Notes: generated by a model from the letters alone, not told the origin. Counted from the stretch's first letter, positions 1 through 9,637 are shown. The stretch: 64,000 nt of DNA from Rhodocyclaceae bacterium (GCA_018261935.1 JAGTRP010000015.1:118836-182835), one strand, 5' to 3'. Translations and numbers: made by a program.

Positions 1-67
1 CCTGGCCTGCGCCACGCACGTCATCGGCCCCGATGGCGGCGAACTGACCGTCGCCCGGGTGCTGTAA
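1..67 (+). CDS. hyaB: [NiFe] hydrogenase large subunit, C-terminal end (partial)
   Basis: Only the last 21 codons are in the window; the gene continues to the left. They read LACATHVIGPDGGELTVARVL. The visible Cys-x-x-His is the second half of the DPCxxCxxH nickel-binding motif at the end of group 1 hydrogenase large subunits. In this family a specific endopeptidase removes everything after that His once nickel is inserted, so the last 15 residues here are the cleavable tail. The protease is encoded two genes downstream. The stop codon shares one base with the start of the cytochrome b subunit gene (TAATG), showing operon organisation. Confidence 0.85.
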   Translation, partial: LACATHVIGPDGGELTVARVL

Positions 68-768
68 TGAAGCACTACATCCCTTACCACCAGTTGCCCG
101 AGGGCGGTATTCCGCCGCCGGTCACCATCTACGGGCCGGGCGTCCGCTGGTGGCACTGGATCAATGGCCTGCTGGTGCTGGTGCTGTGCGTCACCGGCTA
201 CTTCATCGGCGTGCCGCCGCCCTCCGCGCTGGGCGATCCTTCCTCGCTCTACATCATGGGCTGGATACGCTTCCTGCACCTGGCCTCCGGCTACCTCTTC
301 GCCCTGCTCGCCATCGCACGGCTTTGGCTCACCTTCGTCGAGAAAGGCATCTCCCATCACCTGTTCGTGCCGGCCATCTGGCGCGCCGAGTGGTTCGACG
401 GCTTCATGCGGCAGATCCGGTGGAACCTGCTGATCAACGACCAGCCGAAGCGCTACGTCGGCCTCAATCCGCTGGGCGGCATCGCCATGTTGCTGATGTA
501 TGTACTGCCCGGCTTCATCATCATCGTCACCGGCTTCGCCATGTATGCCGAGGTCACGGGGCACGACAGCTGGCAATACGCGCTGTTCGGGTGGGTCACC
601 ACGATCTTCGGCAATACCATGGACCTGCACGTCATCCACCGGCTGGCGATGTGGGTGATGGCCGGCTTCGTCTGTATCCACGTCTACATCGCCGTGCGCG
701 AGGACGTGATGTCGCGTCAGACCATGATCAGCTCGATGCTTTCGGGCGAAAGGCAGTACCGGCGATGA
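67..768 (+). CDS. hyaC: Ni/Fe-hydrogenase b-type cytochrome subunit
   Basis: A 233-residue integral membrane cytochrome b (HyaC/HupC/HoxZ family) that anchors the periplasmic uptake hydrogenase and passes electrons from H2 to the quinone pool. There are four hydrophobic spans, at about residues 30-50, 75-92, 140-160 and 190-208. His ligand candidates lie in RWWHWINGLL, near RFLHLASG and in DLHVIHRLAMW. Length and the N-terminal YGPGVRWWHW motif are typical of the family. The ATG overlaps the large-subunit stop by one base, and the 3' end overlaps the protease gene by four bases. The position directly after the large subunit matches the usual small-large-cytochrome order. Confidence 0.93.
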   Translation: MKHYIPYHQLPEGGIPPPVTIYGPGVRWWHWINGLLVLVLCVTGYFIGVPPPSALGDPSSLYIMGWIRFLHLASGYLFALLAIARLWLTFVEKGISHHLFVPAIWRAEWFDGFMRQIRWNLLINDQPKRYVGLNPLGGIAMLLMYVLPGFIIIVTGFAMYAEVTGHDSWQYALFGWVTTIFGNTMDLHVIHRLAMWVMAGFVCIHVYIAVREDVMSRQTMISSMLSGERQYRR

Positions 769-1259
769 TGGCAGCGGACGGCAATACCGTGCTGCTCGGC
801 ATCGGCAACGTCCTGTGGGCCGATGAGGGATTCGGTCCGCACGTCGTCGCGCGCCTGCAGGAGCGCGGCGATCTGCCCCCCGCGGTCGAACTCGTGGATG
901 GCGGCACCCAGGGGCTCTACCTGCTACCCCTGGTGCAGGACGCCGCCCGGATGATCGTTTTCGACGCCGTCGATTTCGGCCGGCCACCGGGCGAAATGGT
1001 CGTACTGCGCGACGGCGCAATTCCGGCCTTTTTCGGCCAACGCCCCCTCAGCCTGCACCAGACCGGGTTCACCGACGTGCTGGCCGCCGCTGAACTGACC
1101 GGACGCTGCCCGCGGGCCATCACGCTGATCGGCGTGCAATACGCCAACATCGAAACCTGGGGCGGCGGGCTCTCCGCCGCCGTCGCCGCCGCCATCGACC
1201 CGGCTATCGAAATGAGCCGGCGCGAACTGCAATCGTGGAAGGAAATGCCCCATGCCTGA
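765..1259 (+). CDS. hyaD: hydrogenase maturation endopeptidase (HyaD/HupD/HoxM family)
   Basis: A 164-residue protease of the M52 (HybD) family that cuts the C-terminal tail off the hydrogenase large subunit after nickel insertion. The N-terminal [13 protein letters not shown] motif supplies the first metal ligand, Glu21. FDAVDFG supplies Asp67 and LHQTG supplies His98, and the spacing matches the known E-D-H ligand set. The start chosen is the first of two adjacent ATGs (ATGATG) at the hyaC stop; the second, at 768, is equally possible. The gene overlaps the following chemotaxis gene by eight bases. No further hydrogenase accessory genes follow, so the operon ends here or continues only into the chemoreceptor. 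Confidence 0.93.
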   Translation: MMAADGNTVLLGIGNVLWADEGFGPHVVARLQERGDLPPAVELVDGGTQGLYLLPLVQDAARMIVFDAVDFGRPPGEMVVLRDGAIPAFFGQRPLSLHQTGFTDVLAAAELTGRCPRAITLIGVQYANIETWGGGLSAAVAAAIDPAIEMSRRELQSWKEMPHA

Positions 1260-2895
1260 CGACCACGCCGGAACCTATGACCGGACCCTGAACCTGCTCG
1301 GCAAGATCAGCGTCGCGCTGTTCGGCTTTGTCGACAACGTGCGCATGTTCCGGGTCGGGAATTTCATCACGGTCTTCACCCTGGTCCTGCTCGCCGCCGG
1401 CTTTGCCGGCACCAGCCTGGCTTTCAAGTCGGTGGCCCAAATCACCGGCGTCTGGCGCGACTTCGATTCCGGTCTCGCCCGCCGCATCGATCTGCTCGGC
1501 CACTTCCAGCACTATCTGGGGCATGGCGGCGTGGCGCGCAGCTGGCCCGCCGCCCGCCAGGGCGACGCGAGTGCGCGACAAGCCGTCGCAGAAGCCCTGC
1601 TGAAGGTGCGCGAGGGCTTCCCTGCTTTCCTCAACGCCAACCCTTCTGAAGCGGAAAGAGCGCATCTGGCCGTACTGGAAAAAACTGTCGCCGCCTACGA
1701 GCGCGCGCTCGCCGGCGGCGACATTTCGCCCGAGGAGGAAAACGCCGGCAGTGCCGCGCTAGTCGGCATCAAGTCGGCGCTGGCGGAACGGCGCAAGGTC
1801 GGCGCCGATGGGGTCGAGGACGCCATCTGGTCGCTGTCGATCAAGGTGGGCGGCATCATGTTCGCAGCCGGCCTCATTCTCGCCGTATTCGGCCTGTTTA
1901 CCTTCTGGTTCATCCGCTTTCGCGTCGCCATCCCCCTCACCGAAATCAACACGACGATGAGCGGCTTATCCGGCGGCGACACGCGTGTCGCAGTGCCCTT
2001 TACCGCCAAATCCGACGAGGTCGGCGAAATGGCGCGGGCCGTGCAGGTCTTCAAGGACAACGCAATCGTCAAGCTGCGCATGGAAGTGCAGAAACAGCAG
2101 GTCGCGCAAAGCGTGCAGGAAACCGCGACGGAACTGGCGCAACTCACCCGGACGGCGCGAGCCGCCACCGGCGAACAGGCGACCGCCGCCGCGAGCATGT
2201 CCGCCGCCACTGAAGAGCTCAGCGTCAGCATTGACCAGGTGGCCGACAACGCCGAGCGAGCGCTCGACGCCACCCGCGAAACCGTCGCCGCCGTCAAGGA
2301 AGGCGAGCAGGCCGTGCGCGAAACCATCACCGTGATGGAGGAAACGGCCACGCTCGTGGGGCTTGCCACCGGCAAGGTGGATGAACTCGCCCAGCAGAGC
2401 GAACGCATCCATGAAATCGTGGCCATCATCCAGGGCATCTCCAAACAGACCGACCTCCTGGCGCTCAACGCCTCCATCGAAGCGGCACGCGCCGGCGAGG
2501 CGGGGCGTGGCTTCTCGGTCGTCGCCGACCAGGTGCGCGAACTGGCGGAAAAGACCAACACCTCCGCCCTCGGCATCGGCGCCATTCTTTCGCAAATCCA
2601 GCACCAGATGAAGGAAGTCACCACCGAAGTGACCAGCGCTTCCGGCAAGGCCACCGAAAGCGCGGCCCGCTCGCGCATAGTGGGTCAGGCCCTGACGCAA
2701 ATCGACCAGCGTGCCGGCATGGTCGCCGGCGCCATGGCCGATATCGCCAACGCCGCCCGGGAACAGAGCAGCGCCGGTCACGACATCGCGCAACAGGTCG
2801 AAATGGTGGCCGCCTCCTCGGAGACCGTCAGGGTGCAGATCAACCGCATCGACGAACTGACGCGCGGGCTGAGCAGCACCGTGACAAATATTTGA
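1252..2895 (+). CDS. methyl-accepting chemotaxis protein linked to the hydrogenase operon
   Basis: A 547-residue transmembrane chemoreceptor. One membrane span at about 36-58 and another at about 198-220 enclose a roughly 140-residue sensory region with no recognised fold. A HAMP segment follows (about 220-275), then the MA signalling domain (about 290-547). The highly conserved hairpin tip is present ([22 protein letters not shown]..., then [20 protein letters not shown]). The C-terminus lacks a CheR/CheB-tethering pentapeptide. The ATG overlaps hyaD by eight bases and has a good ribosome site (GGAAGGAAA), so it is likely translated with the hydrogenase genes. A role in H2 or redox sensing is inferred from location only. 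Confidence 0.93.
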   Translation: MPDDHAGTYDRTLNLLGKISVALFGFVDNVRMFRVGNFITVFTLVLLAAGFAGTSLAFKSVAQITGVWRDFDSGLARRIDLLGHFQHYLGHGGVARSWPAARQGDASARQAVAEALLKVREGFPAFLNANPSEAERAHLAVLEKTVAAYERALAGGDISPEEENAGSAALVGIKSALAERRKVGADGVEDAIWSLSIKVGGIMFAAGLILAVFGLFTFWFIRFRVAIPLTEINTTMSGLSGGDTRVAVPFTAKSDEVGEMARAVQVFKDNAIVKLRMEVQKQQVAQSVQETATELAQLTRTARAATGEQATAAASMSAATEELSVSIDQVADNAERALDATRETVAAVKEGEQAVRETITVMEETATLVGLATGKVDELAQQSERIHEIVAIIQGISKQTDLLALNASIEAARAGEAGRGFSVVADQVRELAEKTNTSALGIGAILSQIQHQMKEVTTEVTSASGKATESAARSRIVGQALTQIDQRAGMVAGAMADIANAAREQSSAGHDIAQQVEMVAASSETVRVQINRIDELTRGLSSTVTNI

Positions 2896-2934
2896 CGCAA
2901 CCCGATGGCTGGCTCCGGGAATTCACTGTAGGTT

Positions 2935-2962
2935 TTGATTCTGCTCAATCTGCCGGTACACT
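2935..2962 (+). promoter_or_regulatory. candidate sigma-70 promoter of the ccm operon
   Basis: TTGATT at 2935-2940 and TACACT at 2957-2962 are separated by 16 bases, about 50 bases upstream of the ccmA ATG. This is the only reasonable pair in the 115-base gap between the chemoreceptor gene and ccmA. Confidence 0.4.
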
Positions 2963-3010
2963 GGCGTGTTCATAATTCATCGCTGATTTTCCGCGCTTTT
3001 TTATCTGCCG

Positions 3011-3625
3011 ATGCTGGAAGCCCACAATCTGGAATGCGTGCGCGGCGAACGCCGCCTGTTCGCCGGCCTCGGCTTTCGGCTGGAGGCGGGCGAGCTCCTT
3101 TACCTGCAGGGCAGGAATGGCGCCGGCAAGACCAGCCTCCTGCGCATGCTCATCGGCCTGCTGCCGCCGGAGGACGGGGAAATCCGCTGGCAGGGCGAAT
3201 CGATCAAGAGCCTGGCCGACGAATACCGCGGCAACCTCTGCTACCTGGGCCACCACAACGCCATCAAGGAAGAGCTCACGCCCCTGGAGAACCTGATGGC
3301 CGCCGCCCGCCTGGCGGAAGAAGAAATCTCCGAGGACGACGCCCTCGACGCCCTCGAACAGGTGGGCCTGGCCGGCCGCGAGGACCTAGCCTGCAAATAC
3401 CTCTCCCAGGGCCAGAAGCGGCGCGTGGCGCTGGCCCGACTGGTGAAGGAGAAGCGCCTCCTGTGGGTGCTGGACGAGCCCTTCGTCGCCCTCGACGTGG
3501 CCGCCGTGGCCTGGCTCGCCGGCCTCATCGGCGCCCATCTCCAGCGGGGCGGCCTGTGCGTCATGACCACCCACCAGCCGGTGGACATCCCCGCCGGCGC
3601 CGTCAAGGAATTGCGCCTCTCCTGA
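3011..3625 (+). CDS. ccmA: heme exporter ATP-binding subunit CcmA
   Basis: A 204-residue ABC ATPase subunit of the CcmABCD complex, which uses ATP to release holo-CcmE during cytochrome c maturation. The Walker A motif is GRNGAGKTS (about 37-45), the signature is LSQGQKRR (about 134-141) and the Walker B is LLWVLDEPF (about 152-160). A His switch follows in TTHQP. Length matches CcmA rather than larger general ABC proteins. It begins an operon in which every gene but one overlaps its neighbour. The stop shares one base with the ccmB ATG. Confidence 0.95.
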   Translation: MLEAHNLECVRGERRLFAGLGFRLEAGELLYLQGRNGAGKTSLLRMLIGLLPPEDGEIRWQGESIKSLADEYRGNLCYLGHHNAIKEELTPLENLMAAARLAEEEISEDDALDALEQVGLAGREDLACKYLSQGQKRRVALARLVKEKRLLWVLDEPFVALDVAAVAWLAGLIGAHLQRGGLCVMTTHQPVDIPAGAVKELRLS

Positions 3626-4293
3626 TGCTGAAAATCGTCGCAGCAGTGATCGGCCGTGATCTCAAACTGGCCATGCGCAGACAGGCGGACATCGTCTCCG
3701 CCCTCTTCTTCTTCGTCATTGTGGTCAGCCTCTTCCCCCTCGGCATCGGCCCGGAGCCCGACCTCCTGCGCAAGCTCGCCCCCGGCGTGCTGTGGGTGGC
3801 GGCCCTGCTGGCCACCATGCTGTCCCTGCCCCGCCTGTTCGCCGACGACCACCGGGACGGCACCCTGGAGCAGCTCGCCCTGGCGCCCCATCCCCTCGGC
3901 CTCGTGGTGCTGGGCAAGGTGGTCGCCCACTGGCTGGTTTCCGGCCTCCCCCTGGCGCTGCTGGCGCCCGTGCTGGGCCTGCAGTTCGACCTTTCCGCCG
4001 ACGCCCTGCTGGTCCTCACCGGCGCCATCCTCCTCGGCACGCCGGCCCTTTCCGGCATCGGCGGCATCGGCGCCGCCCTCACCCTGGGACTGCGGGGCGG
4101 CGGCGTACTGTTGTCGCTCCTGGTCCTGCCCCTGTATATTCCTGTGTTGATTTTCGGTGCCGGCGCGGTGGACGCCACCGTCACCGGCCTCGGGCCGGAA
4201 GCCCACCTGTCGCTCCTGGCTGCCCTTACCTTCGCCGCCCTCGGCTTCGCCCCCTGGGCCGCCGCCGCGGCCCTCAAGATCGCTCTGGAATGA
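3625..4293 (+). CDS. ccmB: heme exporter membrane subunit CcmB
   Basis: A 222-residue inner-membrane protein with six predicted spans, the permease partner of CcmA. Family hallmarks are the N-terminal RDLKLAMRRQADIVSALFFF stretch, LAPGVLWVAALLATMLSLPRLF, and DDHRDGTLEQLAL. The reading frame is open far upstream, but the ATG at 3625 directly on the ccmA stop gives the family's normal N-terminus and length. The end overlaps ccmC by four bases (ATGA). Confidence 0.94.
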   Translation: MLKIVAAVIGRDLKLAMRRQADIVSALFFFVIVVSLFPLGIGPEPDLLRKLAPGVLWVAALLATMLSLPRLFADDHRDGTLEQLALAPHPLGLVVLGKVVAHWLVSGLPLALLAPVLGLQFDLSADALLVLTGAILLGTPALSGIGGIGAALTLGLRGGGVLLSLLVLPLYIPVLIFGAGAVDATVTGLGPEAHLSLLAALTFAALGFAPWAAAAALKIALE

Positions 4294-5039
4294 ACGCCCG
4301 CTTCCATCTCTACCACTATGCCTCCCCGGCCACCTTCTACCCCCTGGCCGGCAAGCTCATTCCCGTTTTCGCCGCCCTGGCCGTCGTCTTCGGCCTGGCC
4401 GGCCTCTACCTCGGCCTGCTGGTCGCCCCCACCGATTTCCAGCAGGGGGAGGGCTACCGCATCATCTTCATCCACGTGCCGGCCTCCTGGATGTCCATGT
4501 TCATCTATCTGGTGATGGCCTTCTGGGCCGCCATCGGGCTGGCCTTCAACACCCGGCTCTCCGGCATGATGGCCACCGCCCTGGCCCCCACCGGGGCGCT
4601 CATGGCCTTCCTCTCCCTGTGGACCGGAGCCCTGTGGGGCAAACCCATGTGGGGCGCCTGGTGGGTGTGGGACGCCCGGCTCACCTCCGAACTGATCCTG
4701 CTCTTCCTCTACATCGGCTTCATCGCCCTGCAGTCGGCCATCGACGACCCGCGCCGGGCCGACAAGGCGGGCGGGGTGCTGCTCCTGGTGGGAGTGGTCA
4801 ATGTGCCGGTCATCTATTTCTCGGTGAAGTGGTGGAATACCCTGCACCAGGGCGCTTCGGTGAGCCTCACCCAGTCCCCCTCCATGGCGACCACCATGCT
4901 CTGGGGCATGCTGCTGATGGCCCTGTGCTTCTGGATGTATTCCATCGCCGTGGCCCTCATGCGGGTGCGCACCATCCTCCTGGAGCGGGAACGCCATACC
5001 GAGTGGGTGAAGGAAATGTTGGCCGGAGAAACCAAATGA
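4290..5039 (+). CDS. ccmC: heme transporter CcmC
   Basis: A 249-residue protein with six membrane spans that loads heme onto CcmE. The tryptophan-rich periplasmic signature [15 protein letters not shown] (about 130-144), which binds heme, is intact, and flanking His candidates include the one in [12 protein letters not shown]. The ATG at 4290 overlaps the ccmB stop (ATGA) and gives the normal N-terminus. ccmD overlaps the end by four bases. Confidence 0.95.
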   Translation: MNARFHLYHYASPATFYPLAGKLIPVFAALAVVFGLAGLYLGLLVAPTDFQQGEGYRIIFIHVPASWMSMFIYLVMAFWAAIGLAFNTRLSGMMATALAPTGALMAFLSLWTGALWGKPMWGAWWVWDARLTSELILLFLYIGFIALQSAIDDPRRADKAGGVLLLVGVVNVPVIYFSVKWWNTLHQGASVSLTQSPSMATTMLWGMLLMALCFWMYSIAVALMRVRTILLERERHTEWVKEMLAGETK

Positions 5040-5236
5040 TCCACTGGAACAGCTTTGCCGACTTCCTGGCCATGGGGGGCTACGCCGGCTACGTCTGGGG
5101 CTCCTTCGGGGCCACCGCCCTCATCCTTATCCTCGAACCTCTCTTCATTATTCGCCGCCGCAAGGAAACTATTTCGCGTCTGAAGCGTCAAATGCGCGCC
5201 GAATTGGCCAGCTCTTCAAGGAACTCCGTCGAATGA
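5036..5236 (+). CDS. ccmD: small membrane protein CcmD
   Basis: A 66-residue protein with one membrane span (about 21-42) and a basic cytoplasmic tail, the standard CcmD layout. CcmD is the small subunit of the CcmABCD complex needed to release heme-loaded CcmE. The N-terminal [11 protein letters not shown] motif is typical. The gene overlaps ccmC and ccmE by four bases each. Confidence 0.92.
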   Translation: MIHWNSFADFLAMGGYAGYVWGSFGATALILILEPLFIIRRRKETISRLKRQMRAELASSSRNSVE

Positions 5237-5727
5237 AAACCCGACACAAGCGCCTCGCCCTCATCGGGGGCGCCCTCGTCATCCTGGGCGTCATCGCCGC
5301 CCTGGTGCTGAATGCCCTCAACAGCAACATCGCCCTCTTCATCTCCCCCACCGAGGTGGCCGCCGGCAAGGCGCCGAAGGAAAAGGTGTTCCGCATCGGC
5401 GGCCTGGTGAAGCAAGGCAGCCTGGCCCGCCAGGCCGACGGCGTCACGGTGAGCTTCGTGGTCACCGACAACGAGAAGGACCTCACGGTCAATTACAAGG
5501 GCATCCTTCCCGACCTCTTCAAGGAGGGCAAGGGCGTGGTCGCCCAGGGCAAGCTCGCCGGCGACGGCCTGTTCGTGGCCAACGAGGTGCTGGCCAAGCA
5601 CGACGAGAACTACATGCCGCCGGAAGCCGCCAAGGCGGTGGGCGACGCCCATGCCCGGGCGACTGCCGCCAAGCAGGCGGGCAGCGCTTCCGCCACCGGG
5701 CCGGCCAAGCCCGCCGGCGCCAACTGA
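5233..5727 (+). CDS. ccmE: periplasmic heme chaperone CcmE
   Basis: A 164-residue membrane-anchored heme chaperone: a short basic N-terminus, a span at about 8-28, then an OB-fold domain. His123 in LAKHDENY is the covalent heme attachment residue and the following Tyr is also conserved. The Ala/Lys-rich C-terminal tail is variable in the family. It receives heme from CcmC and passes it to CcmF/CcmH. Confidence 0.96.
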   Translation: MKTRHKRLALIGGALVILGVIAALVLNALNSNIALFISPTEVAAGKAPKEKVFRIGGLVKQGSLARQADGVTVSFVVTDNEKDLTVNYKGILPDLFKEGKGVVAQGKLAGDGLFVANEVLAKHDENYMPPEAAKAVGDAHARATAAKQAGSASATGPAKPAGAN

Positions 5728-5740
5728 GGACCGCCAGGAC

Positions 5741-7738
5741 ATGATTCCCGAACTCGGCCATTTCGCCCTCATCCTCGCCTGCGTCGTCGCTGCCGCCCTC
5801 GGCACCCTGCCCCTCCTCGGCGCCCACTACAACCGCCTCGCCTGGGTGGCCATGGCGCGGCCCGCCGCCCGGGCCCTGGCGCTGCTGGTGACCTTTGCCT
5901 TCGCCTGCCTGACCCAGGCCTTCGTCGCCAACGACTTCTCGGTCCTCTACGCAGCCCAGCACTCCAATTCCCTGTTGCCCCTGCAATACCGCATCGCCGG
6001 CGTCTGGGGCGGCCATGAGGGCTCCCTGCTGCTGTGGATGCTGATGCTGTCCTGGTGGGCCTTCGCCGTTTCCTTCTTCTCCCGGCAGCTGCCGGAGACC
6101 ATGGTGGCCCGGGTCCTCGGGGTCCTCGGCCTGGTGGCCGCCGGCTTCCTGCTCTTCATCCTGGTCACCTCCAACCCCTTCGAGCGCCTGCTGCCCGGCG
6201 CCGAGGAAGGCCGCGACCTCAACCCGCTCCTCCAGGACCCGGGCCTGGTCATCCACCCGCCGCTCCTCTACATGGGCTACGTCGGCTTCTCGGTGGCCTA
6301 CGCCTTCGCCGTCGCCGCCCTCCTCTCCGGCCAGCTGGACGCCGCCTGGGCCCGCTGGTCCCGGCCGTGGACCACGGCTGCCTGGATTTTCCTCACCCTG
6401 GGCATCGCCATGGGCTCCTGGTGGGCCTATTACGAGCTGGGCTGGGGCGGCTGGTGGTTCTGGGACCCGGTGGAAAACGCCTCCTTCATGCCCTGGCTGG
6501 TAGGCACCGCCCTGGTCCATAGCCTGGCGGTGACGGAAAAGCGCGGCAGCTTCAAGAACTGGACCGTGCTGCTGGCCATTTCGGCCTTTTCCCTCTCGCT
6601 CCTGGGCACCTTCCTGGTCCGTTCCGGCGTCCTCACCTCGGTCCATGCCTTCGCCACCGATCCCCGGCGCGGCATCTTCATCCTCGTCTTCCTGGCCGTC
6701 GTCATCGGCACCTCCCTGGCCCTCTTCGCCTGGCGGGCCCCCAAGGTCGGCCTGGGCGGGCGCTTCGGCCTGGTGTCCCGGGAATCCATGCTGCTCACCA
6801 ACAACGTGCTGCTGGTGGTGGCCGCCAGCACCGTGCTGCTGGGCACCCTCTATCCCCTGATCATCGACGCCCTCGGCCTGGGCAAGATCTCGGTCGGTCC
6901 TCCCTACTTCAACACCGTCTTCGTGCCGGTGATGGCGCCGGTGCTGTTCCTCATGGGCATCGGCCCCTTCGCCCGCTGGAAGCAGGCCTCCCTGCCCGAA
7001 CTGCTGCGGGTGGTGCGCTGGGCCTTCGCCGCCGCCGTCCTGGTGGCCGTGGGGCTGCCCTTCGTCTACGGCAGCTGGACGCCCCTGGTGGGCCTGGGCC
7101 TCTTGCTCGCCGCCTGGATCGCCGTCACCGCCGCCCTTAACTTTGCCGAGCGGGTCCGGCACACCCGGGGCACCCAGTCCTTCCTGGCCGCCGCCCTCAA
7201 GCAGCCCCGCCACTTCTTCGGCATGCACCTCGCCCACCTGGGCGTCGCCGTGTTCGTGGTGGGCGTCACCATGGTGGGCGGCTTCCAGGACGAGAAGGAC
7301 GTCAAGATGGGGCCCGGCGACACCGTCACCGTGGCCGGCTACGGCTTCCGGTTCAACGGCGTCAAGGCGGTGGAAGGCCCCAACTACGTGGCGGCCCAGG
7401 GGGACATCGACCTCTCCGTGGATGGCCGCTTCCAGAAGAAGATGGCACCGGAGAAGCGCAACTACCATTCCTCCGCCATGCCCATGACCGAGGCGTCCAT
7501 CGACGCCGGCCTCCTGCGGGACGTCTATGTCTCCCTGGGCGAGCCCATCGACCGGGACAAGCCCGAGGGTGCCTGGGCCGTGCGGGTCTATTACAAGCCC
7601 TTCGTCAATTGGATCTGGGGCGGCTGCATCCTCATGGCCCTCGGCGGCCTCTTCGCCCTCCTCGACCGCCGCTACCGGGTGAAGGCCCGGGCAGCGGCCA
7701 CCGACACCACCCCTTCCGCCGCATCCCAAACCGCATGA
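5741..7738 (+). CDS. ccmF: cytochrome c heme lyase subunit CcmF
   Basis: A 665-residue polytopic membrane protein, the heme-ligation core with CcmH. Its tryptophan-rich heme-handling region reads GWGGWWFWDPVENASF (about 241-256), and conserved His residues sit in QHSNSLLPLQYRIAGVWG-HEGS and in the VIHPPLLYMGY loop. The open frame extends 30 codons further upstream into ccmE. The ATG at 5741 was chosen because it gives the conserved MIPELGHFALILA start and has GAGGACCGCCAGG in front. It is the only gene in the operon with a small gap before it (13 bases). Confidence 0.95.
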   Translation: MIPELGHFALILACVVAAALGTLPLLGAHYNRLAWVAMARPAARALALLVTFAFACLTQAFVANDFSVLYAAQHSNSLLPLQYRIAGVWGGHEGSLLLWMLMLSWWAFAVSFFSRQLPETMVARVLGVLGLVAAGFLLFILVTSNPFERLLPGAEEGRDLNPLLQDPGLVIHPPLLYMGYVGFSVAYAFAVAALLSGQLDAAWARWSRPWTTAAWIFLTLGIAMGSWWAYYELGWGGWWFWDPVENASFMPWLVGTALVHSLAVTEKRGSFKNWTVLLAISAFSLSLLGTFLVRSGVLTSVHAFATDPRRGIFILVFLAVVIGTSLALFAWRAPKVGLGGRFGLVSRESMLLTNNVLLVVAASTVLLGTLYPLIIDALGLGKISVGPPYFNTVFVPVMAPVLFLMGIGPFARWKQASLPELLRVVRWAFAAAVLVAVGLPFVYGSWTPLVGLGLLLAAWIAVTAALNFAERVRHTRGTQSFLAAALKQPRHFFGMHLAHLGVAVFVVGVTMVGGFQDEKDVKMGPGDTVTVAGYGFRFNGVKAVEGPNYVAAQGDIDLSVDGRFQKKMAPEKRNYHSSAMPMTEASIDAGLLRDVYVSLGEPIDRDKPEGAWAVRVYYKPFVNWIWGGCILMALGGLFALLDRRYRVKARAAATDTTPSAASQTA

Positions 7739-8319
7739 ATCGATTCCTCTGGCCCCTCCTCGGCTTCATCGCCCTCGTCGCCCTGCTGGCCGTCGGCCTC
7801 AACCTGAATCCCCGGGACGTGCCCTCGCCCCTGGTGGGCAAGCCGGCCCCGGCCTTCGCCCTGCCGGTCCTGGCCGCCCCGGACAAGACCTTCGGGCCCC
7901 AGGACATGGCGGGCAAGGTCTGGCTGCTCAACGTCTGGTCTTCCTGGTGCGTCTCCTGCCGCCAGGAGCACCCGGTGCTGGTGGAGTTCGCCAAGCGCGC
8001 CAGCGTTCCCCTGGTGGGCCTCAATTACAAGGAAGTGCGGGGCGACGGCGAATCCGACATGAGCAAGATGAGCCCGGAAGCGGAGGGCAAGCTCGCCCGG
8101 GAGCGCGCCGACCAGTGGCTGTCCCGCCACGGCAATCCCTACACCCTGTCGGTCCTGGACCTGGATGGCCGGGTCGGCATCGACTACGGGGTCTACGGCG
8201 TCCCCGAGACCTATGTGATCGACAAGGCCGGCACCATCCGCATGAAGCACACCGGCCCCATCACCCCGGACGTGCTGGGCGGCAAGATCCTGCCCCTGAT
8301 CGGGGAGCTGTCCAAGTGA
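7735..8319 (+). CDS. ccmG: thiol:disulfide interchange protein CcmG/DsbE
   Basis: A 194-residue periplasmic thioredoxin-like protein with an N-terminal membrane anchor (about 4-23). The active site is WCVSC (about 73-77), and the acidic groove-forming GVYGVPETYVID segment typical of CcmG is present. It keeps apocytochrome and CcmH cysteines reduced for heme attachment. The ATG overlaps the ccmF stop by four bases. Confidence 0.95.
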   Translation: MNRFLWPLLGFIALVALLAVGLNLNPRDVPSPLVGKPAPAFALPVLAAPDKTFGPQDMAGKVWLLNVWSSWCVSCRQEHPVLVEFAKRASVPLVGLNYKEVRGDGESDMSKMSPEAEGKLARERADQWLSRHGNPYTLSVLDLDGRVGIDYGVYGVPETYVIDKAGTIRMKHTGPITPDVLGGKILPLIGELSK

Positions 8320-8783
8320 AGCGCCTGTTCCTCGCCCTCTGCCTGGCACTGGTTGCCCACCTGGCCCCAGCCGGCGACGCCGCCCCGCTGGCCGCCGATC
8401 CGGTGGCCGAAAAGCGCCTCACAAAGCTTTCCGAAGAGCTGCGCTGCCTGGTCTGCCAGAACCAGAGCATCGCCGATTCCCATGCCGAGCTGGCCGACGA
8501 CCTGCGCCGGGAAATCCGCGGCATGATCCAGGCCGGCAAGTCGGACAAGGAAATCATCGACTTCATGGTCGCCCGCTACGGCGACTTCGTCCTCTACAAC
8601 CCGCCCTTCAAGGCCGCCACCCTGCTCCTCTGGGTCGGCCCCCTGCTTCTCATGGTGGTGGGGCTCGCCATGCTGGGCCGCCACCTGAAGCAGCGCAACC
8701 GGCGCGTCACCGACGACGCCCCCCTGTCGGATGAAGAGGCTCGGCGCGCCGAAGCCCTGTTGAACGAAACCAAGCAGCCATGA
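8316..8783 (+). CDS. ccmH: cytochrome c-type biogenesis protein CcmH (short form)
   Basis: A 155-residue protein corresponding to the N-terminal half of E. coli CcmH, with the redox motif LRCLVCQNQ (about 41-49) after a signal peptide (about 1-22) and one C-terminal membrane span (about 102-122). It handles apocytochrome cysteines in the heme lyase. The start is GTG at 8316, sharing bases with the ccmG stop (GTGA). The TPR half found in long CcmH proteins is a separate gene, ccmI, next downstream. Confidence 0.94.
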   Translation: MKRLFLALCLALVAHLAPAGDAAPLAADPVAEKRLTKLSEELRCLVCQNQSIADSHAELADDLRREIRGMIQAGKSDKEIIDFMVARYGDFVLYNPPFKAATLLLWVGPLLLMVVGLAMLGRHLKQRNRRVTDDAPLSDEEARRAEALLNETKQP

Positions 8784-9613
8784 CCCTATTCGCCGTTTTC
8801 GCGACCCTCCTCATCCTCATCGTCGCCGTCTTCCTGCTGCCGCCCCTCTGGCTGGGGGTGAAACCCGCCGCCTCCGCCGCCGACCGGCGGGCCGCCAACC
8901 TGGCCATCTTCCGGGACCAGCAGGCGGAACTGGAACGGGAAAAGGCCGAAGGCGCCCTCGCCGAGGCCGATTTCGACCAGGCCCGCCGGGAACTCCAGCA
9001 CCGCCTGCTGGCGGAGGTCCAGCCCGACGCCCAGGCCGCGGGCAGCCACCGCCCCAGCCGCAAGACGGCCGTCGCCCTCCTCGTCCTCCTGCCCTTCCTC
9101 GCCCTGGCGGGCTATGCCCTCCTCGGCAATCCCAGGGCCCTCGACCCGGCCCTCACCGCCCCCCGCCAGCAAGTCACCCCGGCCCAGATCGAGGCCATGG
9201 TGGCGAGGCTCTCCGAGCGCCTCAAGGCCAACCCGGACGACCAGCAGGGCTGGGCCATGCTGGGCCGTTCCTACAAGGCCATGGGCCGCTACGCCGAGGC
9301 GGCGGAAGCCTTCGGCAAGGCGGAAACGCTGGTGTCCCAGGACGCCGACCTCCTGGCCGACTATGCCGAGACCCTGGGCATGAGCAGCCAGACCGGCATG
9401 CAGGGCAAGCCCCAGGCCCTCATCAGCCAGGCCCTGAAGCTGGACGGCGAGAATCCCCGCGTCCTGCTCCTGGCCGGGGTCGCCGCCATGCAGGCCGGCA
9501 AGCGGGCGGAAGCGGTGCGCTACTGGGAGAAGCTGCTGCCCATGGTGGAACCGGGTTCCGAAGTCGAAGCCACGCTGAAGAGCGGTATCGAGAAACTCAA
9601 GCAGGGCAAGTAG
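8780..9613 (+). CDS. ccmI: cytochrome c biogenesis protein CcmI (TPR apocytochrome chaperone)
   Basis: A 277-residue protein with two N-terminal membrane spans (about 3-22 and 95-113) joined by a basic, coiled-coil-prone loop, then a C-terminal TPR region. The repeat segments around NPDDQQGWAMLGRSYKAMGR and LLLAGVAAMQAGKRAEAVRYW are clear. CcmI binds apocytochrome C-termini and presents them to the heme lyase. It closes the operon and faces a converging gene 24 bases away. Confidence 0.92.
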   Translation: MTLFAVFATLLILIVAVFLLPPLWLGVKPAASAADRRAANLAIFRDQQAELEREKAEGALAEADFDQARRELQHRLLAEVQPDAQAAGSHRPSRKTAVALLVLLPFLALAGYALLGNPRALDPALTAPRQQVTPAQIEAMVARLSERLKANPDDQQGWAMLGRSYKAMGRYAEAAEAFGKAETLVSQDADLLADYAETLGMSSQTGMQGKPQALISQALKLDGENPRVLLLAGVAAMQAGKRAEAVRYWEKLLPMVEPGSEVEATLKSGIEKLKQGK

Positions 9614-9617
9614 ACGG

Positions 9618-9633
9618 GGCGGCCGCGGCCGCC
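9618..9633. repeat. GC-only palindrome between converging genes
   Basis: GGCGGCCGCGGCCGCC is a perfect 16-base palindrome in the 24-base gap between the converging ends of ccmI and the protease gene. It could fold in transcripts from either strand, but there is no T tract, so a role as an intrinsic terminator is uncertain. Confidence 0.35.
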
Positions 9634-9637
9634 GCCC

